DNA of 11,774 nucleotides, taken from NCBI GenBank assembly GCA_046728075.1, contig JBKPDV010000238.1:1-11774 (forward strand), given 5' to 3'. This DNA comes from JBKPDV01 sp046728075 (lineage in GTDB: Bacteria > Acidobacteriota > Thermoanaerobaculia > UBA5066 > Gp7-AA6). This document shows, piece by piece, positions 1 to 7,639 of this stretch; positions within the stretch are counted from its first letter, which is position 1, and each line of letters starts with the position of its first letter. Under the pieces are notes generated by a model. It did no database searches, was not told the origin of the DNA, and saw only the letters and a program-made list of their open reading frames with translations. Position numbers and translations under genes: made by a program.

Positions 1-1
1 G

Positions 2-2092
2 CTCGAGGGCAAGGAAGCCGACGCGCGAAGCGACATCTTCTCCTTCGGCGCCGTGCTCTACGAGATGGCGACCGGGAAGAAGGCCTTCTCGGGCAAGAGC
101 CAGGCGTCGCTCATCGGCTCGATCCTCCGGGACGATCCGCAGGCGATCTCGGAGATCGTGCCGATGATGCCGCCGGCCTTCAACCGCGTGGTCAAGACGT
201 GTCTCGCGAAGGACCAGGAAGACCGGTTCCAGACGGCGCACGACGTGAAGCTGCAGCTCCAGTGGATCGCGGAGGGCGGCTCGCAGGCGGGGCTGCCCGC
301 GCCAGTCGTCGCCCGGCGAAAGAACCGCGAGAAGCTTGCCTGGGCGATTGCGGCAGCCGCGGTTCTCACCGCGGGACTGGCCACATTCGGCTACCTGCGC
401 CGCGCACCGGCCGAAGTGTTCCGGATGGGTTCGTACTTGCTGGCTCCGGATAAGTCCGGCTTCGAGCTCGGGGGCGTCAACGGTGGATCTCTGACGATCT
501 CGCCCGACGGCCGACACACCACCTTCGCGGCAAAGGGCCCGGAGGGCAAGACTGTGCTCTGGCTTCGATCCCTCGGGGACCTGACTGCGAGGCCGATTGC
601 GGGGGCGGAGGGGGCCACATATCCGTTCTGGTCGCCGGACAGCCGATTCCTCGCGTTCTTCGCCGACGGGAAGTTGAAGAAGGTGGATATCAGCGGATCG
701 CCGCCGCTCGACCTGTGCGATGCGCCCAACGGCAGAAGCGGCAGCTGGAATCGGGACGGCGTCATCCTCTTTGCTCCCGACACGACGACCGCCCTCTCTC
801 GGGTTCCTGCGGCAGGAGGCGCTCCCACCCCGGCCACCAAGCTCGACGCCACGCGCGCCGAGACGACGCACCGCTGGGCGACGTTCCTTCCAGACGGGAA
901 ACACTTCCTGTACATGGCGGGATCGCACGGCCAGGGGACGAAAAGCGAGTCGAACGCGATCTACGTCGGGACTCTCGGCTCGAGCGAGAAGACGCTTCTG
1001 CTGCAGGCGCGGTCGAACGTCGCCTACGCATCAGGCTACCTCCTCTACATGCGCGAGCGCGTCCTCCTCGCCCAGTCGTTCGACGCCGGGCGCCGCCGCT
1101 TCACGGGAGATCCCATACCGGTCGCGGAAGGCGTTCACTACGATACGGGGTTTTTCCGCGGTGTGTTCTCGGTTTCGGAGAAAGGCCTTCTCGTGTACGG
1201 GGCGGGTACGGCGGGCACGAAATCCCGCCTTCGGTGGTTCGACCGCGCAGGCAAACCGACCGGCGAGCCAATCGGCGAGGCAGCCGACTATCAGTCGCTC
1301 GCGATCTCGCCCGACGGATCGCGAATCGCCGCGGCAATCGTGGATCCGGGCACGGGCACGCCGGACATCTGGGTCTTCGACTCGCGCGGTGTCCGGACGC
1401 GGCTCACGTTCGGGTCGCCTTCGTTTTCTCCCGTCTGGTCTCCCGATGGAACCCGAATCGCTTACTCCAAATTGGAGAAGCAAATCAAGTCAGGCATCTA
1501 CCTCAAGTCCGCGACCGGCGGCGGTCAAGAGGAGGCGGTCTATCACTCGGATGGTCAAGCCACGCCCGACGATTGGTCCCGAGACGGGCGTTATCTCGCG
1601 TTGGACGTCTTAAAGCCCGGAGGAAAGACGAAAGGAGACATCTGGATCCTTCCGCTTTCCGGAGATCGCAAGGCCTATCCCTTTGTCGCGACGGAGTTCG
1701 ACGAGAACGGAGCGTCTTTTTCCCCCGACGGCCGGTGGGTTTCCTACACGTCGAGCGAGTCCGGTAAGCCAGAGCTCTACGCCGTCCCGTTTCCGGGGCC
1801 GGGCGGAAAGTGGCAGATCTCGACTGGGGGAGCGGTCGGCGGCGGTTGGGTCAAGGGAGGCAAAGAGATTATCTACGTGAGCTCCGACTTCAACCTCGTG
1901 TCGGTGGAAGTGAATGCGGGTGCCTCGGGCCTCGAGATCGGCTCTCCGAAGGTCCTCTACAGCATTACCGGCTGGGCGAGCGGGGCCTTCTCGCCGGCCG
2001 GCGAGCGCTTTGTCGGGGTGGTCCTTCCCGAAGGAGGCGAGAAGCCGAAAGTTGCACTCGTAGCGAATTGGACGGCGGGGCTAAAGAAGTAA
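2..2092 (+). CDS. Ser/Thr protein kinase with C-terminal TolB/WD40-like beta-propeller, 5' end outside the window
   Basis: The frame is already open at base 2, and 696 residues are visible. The first residues match the end of a Hanks-type kinase domain: a DARSDIFSFGAVLYEMATG block (subdomain IX), then CLAKDQEDRFQTAHDV (subdomain XI). The catalytic HRD and DFG motifs must lie upstream and cannot be checked. A basic stretch and one hydrophobic segment (about bases 335-395) follow, then a long region with repeated SPDG/WSPDS motifs typical of TolB-like six- or seven-bladed propellers. The expected layout is a cytoplasmic kinase, one membrane helix and an extracytoplasmic sensor propeller; the ligand is unknown. 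It is closely related along its whole visible length to the kinase at 4162-6861, sharing blocks such as TAHDVKLQLQWIAEG and YPFWSPDSRFL. It ends in LKK-stop, as that paralog ends in IKK-stop. The GTG at base 53 is inside the kinase domain and is not a real start. Confidence 0.93.
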   Translation, partial: LEGKEADARSDIFSFGAVLYEMATGKKAFSGKSQASLIGSILRDDPQAISEIVPMMPPAFNRVVKTCLAKDQEDRFQTAHDVKLQLQWIAEGGSQAGLPAPVVARRKNREKLAWAIAAAAVLTAGLATFGYLRRAPAEVFRMGSYLLAPDKSGFELGGVNGGSLTISPDGRHTTFAAKGPEGKTVLWLRSLGDLTARPIAGAEGATYPFWSPDSRFLAFFADGKLKKVDISGSPPLDLCDAPNGRSGSWNRDGVILFAPDTTTALSRVPAAGGAPTPATKLDATRAETTHRWATFLPDGKHFLYMAGSHGQGTKSESNAIYVGTLGSSEKTLLLQARSNVAYASGYLLYMRERVLLAQSFDAGRRRFTGDPIPVAEGVHYDTGFFRGVFSVSEKGLLVYGAGTAGTKSRLRWFDRAGKPTGEPIGEAADYQSLAISPDGSRIAAAIVDPGTGTPDIWVFDSRGVRTRLTFGSPSFSPVWSPDGTRIAYSKLEKQIKSGIYLKSATGGGQEEAVYHSDGQATPDDWSRDGRYLALDVLKPGGKTKGDIWILPLSGDRKAYPFVATEFDENGASFSPDGRWVSYTSSESGKPELYAVPFPGPGGKWQISTGGAVGGGWVKGGKEIIYVSSDFNLVSVEVNAGASGLEIGSPKVLYSITGWASGAFSPAGERFVGVVLPEGGEKPKVALVANWTAGLKK

Positions 2093-2207
2093 CGCCTTTC
2101 TCCGACGGCTTCCGGCTCGAGCCCTACGAGATTCTCGGGCCGCGCCCCTCCGGCGCGCCTGCTCGCACGATGACTTCGGGAAGCGACATGCGCCGCGAGG
2201 TTCGGGA
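2092..2207 (+). pseudogene. Relic of the 5' end of a third kinase of the same family
   Basis: Immediately after the first kinase's stop, the frame starting at ACG 2092 reads TPFSDGFRLEPYEILG. The intact paralog at 4162 begins MTLPGSTRLGPYEILS. The two align residue for residue without gaps, so ACG stands exactly where the start ATG should be; TAACG may be a mutated TAATG stop/start overlap. About 15 codons later, where the paralog has DTRLGRDV, the relic has DMRREV (about 2185-2202), but the glycine-rich loop LGEGGMGEVY is unrecognisable. No catalytic part remains, and the frame then runs into the minus-strand propeller gene. The match is short, so this is an inference, but the position, frame and gapless alignment agree. 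Confidence 0.6.
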
Positions 2208-2255
2208 TCGTAGCTCGTGGCAGAACCTTCGGCGGGAAGCTCCCGGGGCGCGGCC

Positions 2256-3308
2256 TTACTTCTCCGGCGTTACGACGACGAGGTCGGTCAGGCCTCCCAG
2301 GCTCGAATGGGCGAGGTACACGACGCCTTTGTCGGTAACGGCAGGGTTGCGCGCTCCGGCGTGCGTCGGCACTTTGGCCTCGACCGTCAGCCTGCCGTGC
2401 GAATCATCCTTTGCGACGGTCAGCTGGCCCGCCTTCGCCGCGCCGACATAGAGCAGGCGTGTCGTCGGCGCATAGTCGATGTCGTCCACTCCATCGCCGG
2501 TGTCGATCGACGACAGCACTTCGCCGGCGTGGGCCGCGTCCAGAACTTCGACGCGCGCGGTGCAAGCGACGAAAAGATGACCTGTGCTCGGATCGACGCG
2601 CAGGCCGCGCGGACCGTCCTCCCCGCATCCCGGCTTCCAGGTCGCGACGGTCTTGTGCGTGGCGAGATCGATCGCGAGCGTGAGGTCCTTGTCCTCGAGA
2701 TTCGTGTAGAACCGGCCGCGCTTGCCGTCGACCGCGAAGCCTTCCGGATCGCCATCGAACGTGAGCTTCGCTTTCTCTTCGAGGGTCTTGCCGTCGAGGA
2801 TCCGGATGGACTTCTCGCGGGGCGTCGTGACCCAGACTTCTTTCTGACTCGCAACGTAGGCGAGACCATCGGGCATCGAATCGATCTTGTGGCAGGCTCC
2901 CTTCGTGAGCGACCGCGCGTCGAAGGCGCAGACCGTCGAGTCGCCGCGATTACCGACGTAGACGACGCCATCCCCGATGGTGACCGAGCTCGGCCCGACG
3001 ACCCGCTTGCGCTCGCCGGATCCCATCTCCGCCGTCGGGAACCCCGCGATCTGCTTGACGGATCCGCTCGCCGAATCGATGACGACGACCAGCCCCGTGT
3101 TGCCGGCCGGCGCCCAAACGAACCGTGTCGCCGGGTCGAATGCGATGTAGTCCATCGAGATCCCGGCCGGGGTTGCTCCCGGCAATGGCTGCATATTGAC
3201 CTTGTAGCTCGGCTTGTCGGCGGCGCTCGCGGAGGTCGCCGCGATCAGCGCCGCGCAGAGAAGCAAGAGTTGAAATCGGAAAGACTTGATGCCTTTCTTG
3301 TCGCGCAT
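2256..3308 (-). CDS. Secreted YVTN-family beta-propeller protein
   Basis: The protein has 350 residues. Its N-terminus is a clear Sec signal peptide: a basic MRDKKGIKSFR region, a hydrophobic LLLLCAALIAA core and an ASA-A cleavage site near residue 29. The rest is made of propeller repeats of the YVTN/YncE type, for example a VVYVGNRGDSTVCAFDARS unit, a DPSTGHLFVACTARVEVLDA unit and LLYVGAAKAGQLTV near the end. Proteins of this group are usually periplasmic or secreted single-domain propellers; no enzymatic residues can be assigned. The frame is open further upstream (to 3686), but that extension is arginine-rich, covers the adjacent DUF421 gene antisense and lacks a signal-like start. ATG 3308, with a GAGGGG ribosome site and the signal peptide, is therefore preferred. 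The gene lies 143 bases downstream of the DUF421 gene on the same strand, so co-transcription is possible but not evident. Confidence 0.88.
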   Translation of the reverse strand: MRDKKGIKSFRFQLLLLCAALIAATSASAADKPSYKVNMQPLPGATPAGISMDYIAFDPATRFVWAPAGNTGLVVVIDSASGSVKQIAGFPTAEMGSGERKRVVGPSSVTIGDGVVYVGNRGDSTVCAFDARSLTKGACHKIDSMPDGLAYVASQKEVWVTTPREKSIRILDGKTLEEKAKLTFDGDPEGFAVDGKRGRFYTNLEDKDLTLAIDLATHKTVATWKPGCGEDGPRGLRVDPSTGHLFVACTARVEVLDAAHAGEVLSSIDTGDGVDDIDYAPTTRLLYVGAAKAGQLTVAKDDSHGRLTVEAKVPTHAGARNPAVTDKGVVYLAHSSLGGLTDLVVVTPEK

Positions 3309-3315
3309 GGCGGAG

Positions 3316-3323
3316 CCCCTCTC
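3316..3323 (-). promoter_or_regulatory. Ribosome binding site that sets the start of the YVTN protein
   Basis: On the minus strand the sequence reads GAGAGGGG, with seven bases between its last G and ATG 3308. It places the start directly before the signal peptide and argues against the longer upstream reading frame. Confidence 0.6.
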
Positions 3324-3451
3324 GTGGTCGCGCTTACGCGTCGGGATGTTAGCGCAAGGGCGGTCGGCCCTATCCATCTGAGATCCGCGAACATCGGCTT
3401 GGCAGCGACCGCGGCGCGCGCGAGTGCACGGCTGGTCGTCCCTCGATGGTG

Positions 3452-3985
3452 TCATACCGCTGAGACATCGAGTTTCTGCTGTCGCGGAATGGCGCTGATC
3501 TGGCCGTTGCGCTCTAAGGTGGCGAGTTTGGCCTCGGCGGGGTCGGCGATTCTGCCTTGGAGCCGCAGCATCTCGCAGAGATCGTGATTCGTGATGAAGT
3601 TTCTTCGGAGCTCGTCCTCGTAAACTTTTCCGTCCACGATGAGCGTTCGCGGCAGTCCCTTCACGACGTGGCCGAAGCCATGCCAATGGAAGGAGAGGAA
3701 CGTCAGGACCCAGTGCATTGCGACGAGCACCGCTGCGGCTGCGAGAGTCCCCCAGAGGGGCGCCGAGCCGTTGATCGCACGGCTCAACACGGAGCCCAGC
3801 ATCACGGCGAGCACGACGTCAAAGGCGCTGTACTTGCCGAGCAGGCGCCTGTCGGCCATGCGCACGATCGCGAGCCAGACCAGGAAGACGAGGGTGGCGC
3901 GTAAAGCGATCTGTGGGATTGTCAGGTCTTCTGCACGGACGTGTGCGCCGAGCGCTCTTTCGACGGAAGAAACCAGCTGGATCAT
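3452..3985 (-). CDS. DUF421 / YetF-type membrane protein
   Basis: The protein has 177 residues. Three hydrophobic segments are visible at about residues 28-46, 54-72 and 78-98. The second carries the family-typical pattern GKYSAFDVVLAVMLGSVLSRAI. A soluble C-terminal domain follows with the YetF-type signatures GLPRTLIVDGKV (110-121), NHDLCEMLRLQGRIADPAEA (133-152) and LERNGQISAI (158-167). The length and order fit a complete DUF421 protein; members of this family are inner-membrane proteins of poorly defined function. The start is well supported: AGGAGG on the minus strand (3991-3996) is five bases from ATG 3985. The gene diverges from the kinase at 4162, with a 176-base gap, and lies upstream of the YVTN gene on the same strand. 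Confidence 0.92.
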   Translation of the reverse strand: MIQLVSSVERALGAHVRAEDLTIPQIALRATLVFLVWLAIVRMADRRLLGKYSAFDVVLAVMLGSVLSRAINGSAPLWGTLAAAAVLVAMHWVLTFLSFHWHGFGHVVKGLPRTLIVDGKVYEDELRRNFITNHDLCEMLRLQGRIADPAEAKLATLERNGQISAIPRQQKLDVSAV

Positions 3986-3990
3986 GGGAC

Positions 3991-3996
3991 CCTCCT
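3991..3996 (-). promoter_or_regulatory. Consensus ribosome binding site of the DUF421 gene
   Basis: The minus strand reads AGGAGG, five bases before ATG 3985. It is the strongest Shine-Dalgarno match in the window and contrasts with the kinase at 4162, which has none that I can see. Confidence 0.8.
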
Positions 3997-4161
3997 GTGC
4001 CGATTCTGACGCGGATACTCGGCTTCATGCGGAATTCGGAAGTGGTCTGGGTGGACCGCGACAAACGCGACGAAATCAGCACCCTCCCGATTGACGTGCT
4101 CCGGCCGCCTGGAAGCCAGAGGCGCGTCGCCCTCGTCTAGAATCCCCTCAGCGGTCATCCG

Positions 4162-6861
4162 ATGACTCTTCCAGGCAGTACCCGTCTCGGCCCCTACGAG
4201 ATTCTTTCGCCTCTGGGCGAGGGAGGAATGGGGGAGGTCTACCGGGCGCGGGACACGCGCCTCGGGCGCGATGTCGCCGTCAAGGTGTTGCCGCCGCATT
4301 TGTCGGAAAGCCCGGAGCTGAAGCAGCGGTTCGAGCAAGAGGCGAAGGCCATCTCGCAACTGACCCACCCGCACATCTGCACGCTCTACGACGTCGGCAG
4401 CCAGGAGGGAGTCGAGTACCTCGTCATGGAGCTGCTCGAGGGGGAGACGCTGGCCGCCCGCCTGGCCAAGGGGGCGCTGCCGACGGCTCAAGTGATCCGA
4501 TACGGCATCGAGATCACCGACGCGCTCGAGAAAGCGCACCGGAGCGGGATCATCCATCGGGACCTGAAGCCCAGCAACGTCATGCTGACGAAGTCGGGCG
4601 TCAAGCTGCTCGACTTCGGACTGGCCAAGGTGGCGACGGCCCCGGTGTTGGCGTCGGAGGCTTCCAGTCTTCCCACGCAGGGCGTTGCCAGCCAGCCCTT
4701 GACCGAGCAGGGCATGGTGATAGGGACCTTCCAGTACATGGCGCCCGAGCTGATCGAGGGGGTGGAGGCTGACGCACGGACTGACATCTTTGCCCTCGGA
4801 ACAGTCCTCTACGAGATGGCGACGGGACGGACGGCGTTTAGCGGAAAGAGCCGAGTCGCGCTGATCGGCTCGATTCTGAAGGACGAGCCGCCGCCGATCT
4901 CCTCGATTCGGCCGATTACGCCGGCGATCGACCACCTCGTGCGGACGTGTCTGGCCAAGGAGCCCGATGACCGCATCCAGACGGCACACGACGTGAAGCT
5001 GCAGCTTCAATGGATCGCGGAGGGTGAATCCGCGGCCGCCCTGCCGGCCTCTGTTGTTGCCCGGCGCAGGAGCCGCGGGCGCCTGGCCTGGGCGGCGGCG
5101 GCCGCGGCCACGCTGGCGGCGCTCGCTTTGGCCCTGCTGCTTCTGGCGCGCCCGCGCGAGGCCCTCCGCACGGTGCAGGCCTCGATCTCTCCTCCCGAGA
5201 AGTCGTCTTTCGTTTTCGATCTGGGGCCGATGGCGCTCTCGCCCGACGGCCGCCGGCTCGCGTACCTGGCCCCGACTGCTGAAAGGAAGAATTTGCTCTG
5301 GGTGCGGGCCTTGAACGGGATGGCCGCTCAGCCTCTCGCCAGCACGGACGGTGCGGCTTACCCCTTCTGGTCTCCCGACAGCCGCTTCCTGGGCTTCTTT
5401 GCGGGAGGCAAGCTCAAGAAAATCGACGCCTCGGGTGGGCCACCGCAAGTCCTTTGCGATACCCAGGAGGGCCGCGGCGGAACCTGGAATCGCGAAGGCG
5501 TCATCCTGTTTTCTCCCTCATCGCGTGATGCTCTCCTGCGCGTCTCCTCTTCGGGGGGCGCCCCGGCACCGGCGACCGAGCTCGATCTATCCCGGCGCGA
5601 ATTCAGCCACCGTTTCCCCTTCTTTTTGCCGGACGGCCGGCATTTCCTCTATCTGGCTCAGGGCGTCGGGACCGGCCCGGGCGGAGGGCGAGAAGTCTTC
5701 ATCGGCTCACTCGACTCCAAAGAACGCCGTTCTCTGCTCCGTGTCAATTCCAACGTGGTCTTCACGCCCTCGGCTCCCGGAGAGACCAGCGGTCACATTC
5801 TTTTCTCGCACGAGAGAACTCTTCTTGCTCAGCCGTTCGACGCGAAACGCCTTCGGCTCTCCGGCGAGGCCGTTCCGGTGGGTGAGCAGGTGCAGTACTT
5901 CGGGAACTTCGGGCTTGGTGTGTTCACGGCGTCCGACAACGGAATTCTCGCCTTTCAGGCCGGCGGCGGGGGCGGGATTTCTCAGCTGGTCTGGTTGGAT
6001 CGCGCCGGCAGGCAGCTCGAAGTCCTGGGGCCGCCCGCCGACTACCTGCGGCCGCGGATCTCCCGCGACGGCCGCCGTGTCGCTGTAGACGTCAGAGACC
6101 CGCAGACCGGCCAGTCGGACATCTGGATTCACGATCTCGCCCGGCGCGTTTCGACCCGCTTCACGTTCGAGCCGGCCGAAAACATTTTTCCAATCTGGTC
6201 GCCGGACGACAGCCGGATCGTGTTCGAGTCGAACCGCAAGGGATCAGACGATCTGTATCAGAAGGCCTCGTCCGGAACGGGAAACGAGGAGGAGTTCCTG
6301 GCCCAGGAGGGCAACCTGGAGGTTCCCACCGACTGGTCTTCCGACGGCCGGTTCGTCGCTTACAACCTGATCGACGCGAAGAAGAAAGCGGGCTGGGATC
6401 TCGGGTATTACTCGGTAGCCGAGAAGAAGACTGCTCTCTTCCTCGCGACGCCGGTGAACGAGGCCAACGGCCGCTTCTCTCCCGATGGGCGCTGGCTGGC
6501 GTACGCCTCAGACGAGTCGGGCAGGTATGAGGTCTACGTCCGGCCCTTCCCGGGCCACGGCGGGAAGTGGCAGATCTCGGCGGCGGGGGGAGGGCAGCCA
6601 GTCTGGAATCGCAACGGGAAGGAGATCTTCTACGTGTCTGCCGACAACAAGCTGATGGTGGTGGACGTCAAGACGGATTCGGGTTTCGAGGCGGGAACGC
6701 CGAAGGCGCTCTTCGACGTACATTTGAAGAGCGCCACGGGCTGGAAATACGACATCTCCCCCGATGGGCAACGGTTTCTGGCCAACACGGTCGTCGGCGG
6801 CGAGGTCAAGGCCAACCTGATCACGCTCGTGTTGAACTGGGCGGCGGAGATCAAGAAGTGA
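4162..6861 (+). CDS. Transmembrane Ser/Thr protein kinase with C-terminal TolB/WD40-like beta-propeller (complete)
   Basis: The protein has 899 residues. The kinase domain spans about residues 12-285 and has all key elements: glycine-rich loop LGEGGMGEVY (18-27), VAVK with Lys41, a probable helix-C Glu60, HRDLKPSN (132-139, Asp134), DFG (151-153), GTFQYMAPE (188-196) and DIFALG (208-213). It should therefore be an active RD-type kinase. An arginine-rich stretch (301-307) precedes one membrane helix at about 308-329. The remaining ~560 residues form a propeller with SPDG-like turns near residues 360, 403, 488, 634, 679, 726, 772 and 866. This implies cytoplasmic phosphorylation controlled by an external sensor; substrate and signal are unknown. 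ATG 4162 is chosen because the family starts a few residues before LGPYEIL. No clear ribosome site precedes it. The gene is a close paralog of the kinase at 2-2092, from which it is separated by two opposite-strand genes. Confidence 0.97.
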   Translation: MTLPGSTRLGPYEILSPLGEGGMGEVYRARDTRLGRDVAVKVLPPHLSESPELKQRFEQEAKAISQLTHPHICTLYDVGSQEGVEYLVMELLEGETLAARLAKGALPTAQVIRYGIEITDALEKAHRSGIIHRDLKPSNVMLTKSGVKLLDFGLAKVATAPVLASEASSLPTQGVASQPLTEQGMVIGTFQYMAPELIEGVEADARTDIFALGTVLYEMATGRTAFSGKSRVALIGSILKDEPPPISSIRPITPAIDHLVRTCLAKEPDDRIQTAHDVKLQLQWIAEGESAAALPASVVARRRSRGRLAWAAAAAATLAALALALLLLARPREALRTVQASISPPEKSSFVFDLGPMALSPDGRRLAYLAPTAERKNLLWVRALNGMAAQPLASTDGAAYPFWSPDSRFLGFFAGGKLKKIDASGGPPQVLCDTQEGRGGTWNREGVILFSPSSRDALLRVSSSGGAPAPATELDLSRREFSHRFPFFLPDGRHFLYLAQGVGTGPGGGREVFIGSLDSKERRSLLRVNSNVVFTPSAPGETSGHILFSHERTLLAQPFDAKRLRLSGEAVPVGEQVQYFGNFGLGVFTASDNGILAFQAGGGGGISQLVWLDRAGRQLEVLGPPADYLRPRISRDGRRVAVDVRDPQTGQSDIWIHDLARRVSTRFTFEPAENIFPIWSPDDSRIVFESNRKGSDDLYQKASSGTGNEEEFLAQEGNLEVPTDWSSDGRFVAYNLIDAKKKAGWDLGYYSVAEKKTALFLATPVNEANGRFSPDGRWLAYASDESGRYEVYVRPFPGHGGKWQISAAGGGQPVWNRNGKEIFYVSADNKLMVVDVKTDSGFEAGTPKALFDVHLKSATGWKYDISPDGQRFLANTVVGGEVKANLITLVLNWAAEIKK

Positions 6862-6900
6862 AGAGCGACCGGCTTCCGACTCGACACCTAAGGTTTCCTG
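6858..6900 (+). pseudogene. Trace of a further kinase 5' end after the second kinase
   Basis: Nine bases after the second kinase's stop, bases 6871-6890 match the relic after the first kinase (2107-2126) at 17 of 20 positions, and a shared CGAC lies just before. Read as codons, it gives G-F-R-L-D-T-stop where the relic has G-F-R-L-E-P-Y. One extra C breaks the frame relative to an upstream start, and the tyrosine codon has become TAA. The GTG overlapping the kinase stop (6858-6860) could be the old start. The region is too short to be sure. It may instead show that the duplicated unit extended past the stop codon. Confidence 0.45.
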
Positions 6901-7239
6901 AGCCCGCGAACGAGAGGACTCTCGGCTTTGGGAACCGAGGTGATGCGAAGCCGGTTTAGCGAAACGGAAAGGGGAAAGCCCGCGCTGAGAAAAAGCGCCA
7001 CTTCGATTGGGTTCTGCGGGCCTCGAAGAAACCAGAGTAGTTCGGAGCTCTCGAAACTGTCGTTATTCGTCAGCCCGGAGGACGAACGTTACCAATATCG
7101 CTCCCCCGGTCTAGACGAACCTGAATCGGATCAAGGGATTGCAGCGCGAGGGACCCTGGCGCTCCCCTTGCTCTAATCAAGTTGCAGTCCCCTCTGAGCC
7201 TGCGGCGGCGGCTCGATCGAGCGGCAGCCGGAGGTCCAG
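6862..7239. other. Gene-poor interval of 378 bases
   Basis: Beyond the kinase trace at its left end I see no convincing gene here. A plus-strand frame of 82 codons (6928-7176) exists, but its codons lack the strong G/C third-position bias of neighbouring genes and its product resembles nothing I recognise. The stretch is less GC-rich than its surroundings. A weak hairpin (CTCGG/CCGAG around 6922-6940) could end transcription of the kinase but has no T-tract. The promoter of the gene at 7240 is presumably in the last 100 bases; I cannot identify its boxes. Confidence 0.5.
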
Positions 7240-7575
7240 ATGAAGATCGAATCCGCTCCCGCTGTGCCCACACAGCAGATCTACGATGTCGGCGTCGATC
7301 GGGGATCCCTGGCGCAAGTGGAGCTCATGGGCTCCGGAAGCGGCTACGAGGTCGTCTTGCGCGGTCACCGCGACGCGAACTGGCTCGAGTGTTACAAGCG
7401 GCTTCGCAGCGATTCACCGAGCTTCTTTCGATTCTGCATGGAGGGGGAGAAAGTCCTCTTCGCCTGCCGTGCCGGGGACGCCTTGACGGATGCGGAGTCG
7501 ATTCTCCGAATCCTGGACGCGCTCGTTCAACGCGTCAACGAGCTCGCGACAGCGTCCGCGCCGCGCGACGAGTAG
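7240..7575 (+). CDS. Hypothetical protein, 111 residues
   Basis: I do not recognise a family. The start is well supported: GGAGG at 7230-7234, five bases before ATG. The product is soluble, with no signal peptide or membrane segment. The first ~60 residues look like beta strands (a QVELMGSGSGYEVVLRGH stretch), followed by an aromatic patch (NWLECYKRL, SFFRFCMEGEKVLFACR). The end is amphipathic and probably helical (TDAESILRILDALVQRVNEL). There are three cysteines (in LECYK, FCME and FACR) but no CxxC pair. It looks like a small one-domain alpha/beta protein. It lies alone between the second kinase and the convergent DinB-like gene, with 64 bases to the latter's stop. Codon use is like the neighbours', so it is probably native and expressed. 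Confidence 0.75.
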   Translation: MKIESAPAVPTQQIYDVGVDRGSLAQVELMGSGSGYEVVLRGHRDANWLECYKRLRSDSPSFFRFCMEGEKVLFACRAGDALTDAESILRILDALVQRVNELATASAPRDE

Positions 7576-7621
7576 CCACGAGCCGGCTCGGGACTCCGGG
7601 ACGTACTGCGCTCTCTCGAGA

Positions 7622-7637
7622 ACAATCTATAGATTGT
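7622..7637. repeat. Perfect 16-base AT-rich palindrome
   Basis: ACAATCTATAGATTGT equals its own reverse complement over all 16 bases, in a GC-rich setting. It lies in the gap between the convergent ends of the hypothetical gene (stop 7575) and the DinB-like gene (stop 7640). The symmetry is of the type bound by dimeric regulators. The place, downstream of both genes, is odd for an operator, and the weak A/T pairs and lack of loop make it a poor terminator. Confidence 0.7.
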
Positions 7638-7639
7638 AT

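Noticed and set aside
2217..3587. Long plus-strand open frame of 456 codons
   Set aside because: It is the complement of the YVTN propeller gene, rich in Arg and Asp, with no recognisable domain.
3309..3686. A 126-residue N-terminal extension of the YVTN propeller frame
   Set aside because: It is arginine-rich, lies antisense-free but in another frame over the 3' end of the DUF421 gene, and would bury the signal peptide inside the protein; the GAGGGG site and signal peptide fix the start at 3308.
3913..4140. Plus-strand frame of 75 codons before the second kinase
   Set aside because: Its first part overlaps the DUF421 gene antisense; the rest (about 37 codons) has no ribosome site or recognisable family.
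4091..4143. TTGACG (4091) and TAGAAT (4138) as a promoter of the second kinase
   Set aside because: The spacing is 41 bases, far from the usual 16-18, and no -35 box lies at the right distance from TAGAAT.
3982..5448. Long minus-strand open frame of 488 codons
   Set aside because: It runs opposite to the catalytically complete kinase at 4162 and has an R/Q/G-rich composition typical of a shadow frame in GC-rich DNA.
6928..7176. Plus-strand frame of 82 codons between the second kinase and the hypothetical gene
   Set aside because: It lacks the G/C third-position bias of its neighbours, has no ribosome site and resembles no known protein.
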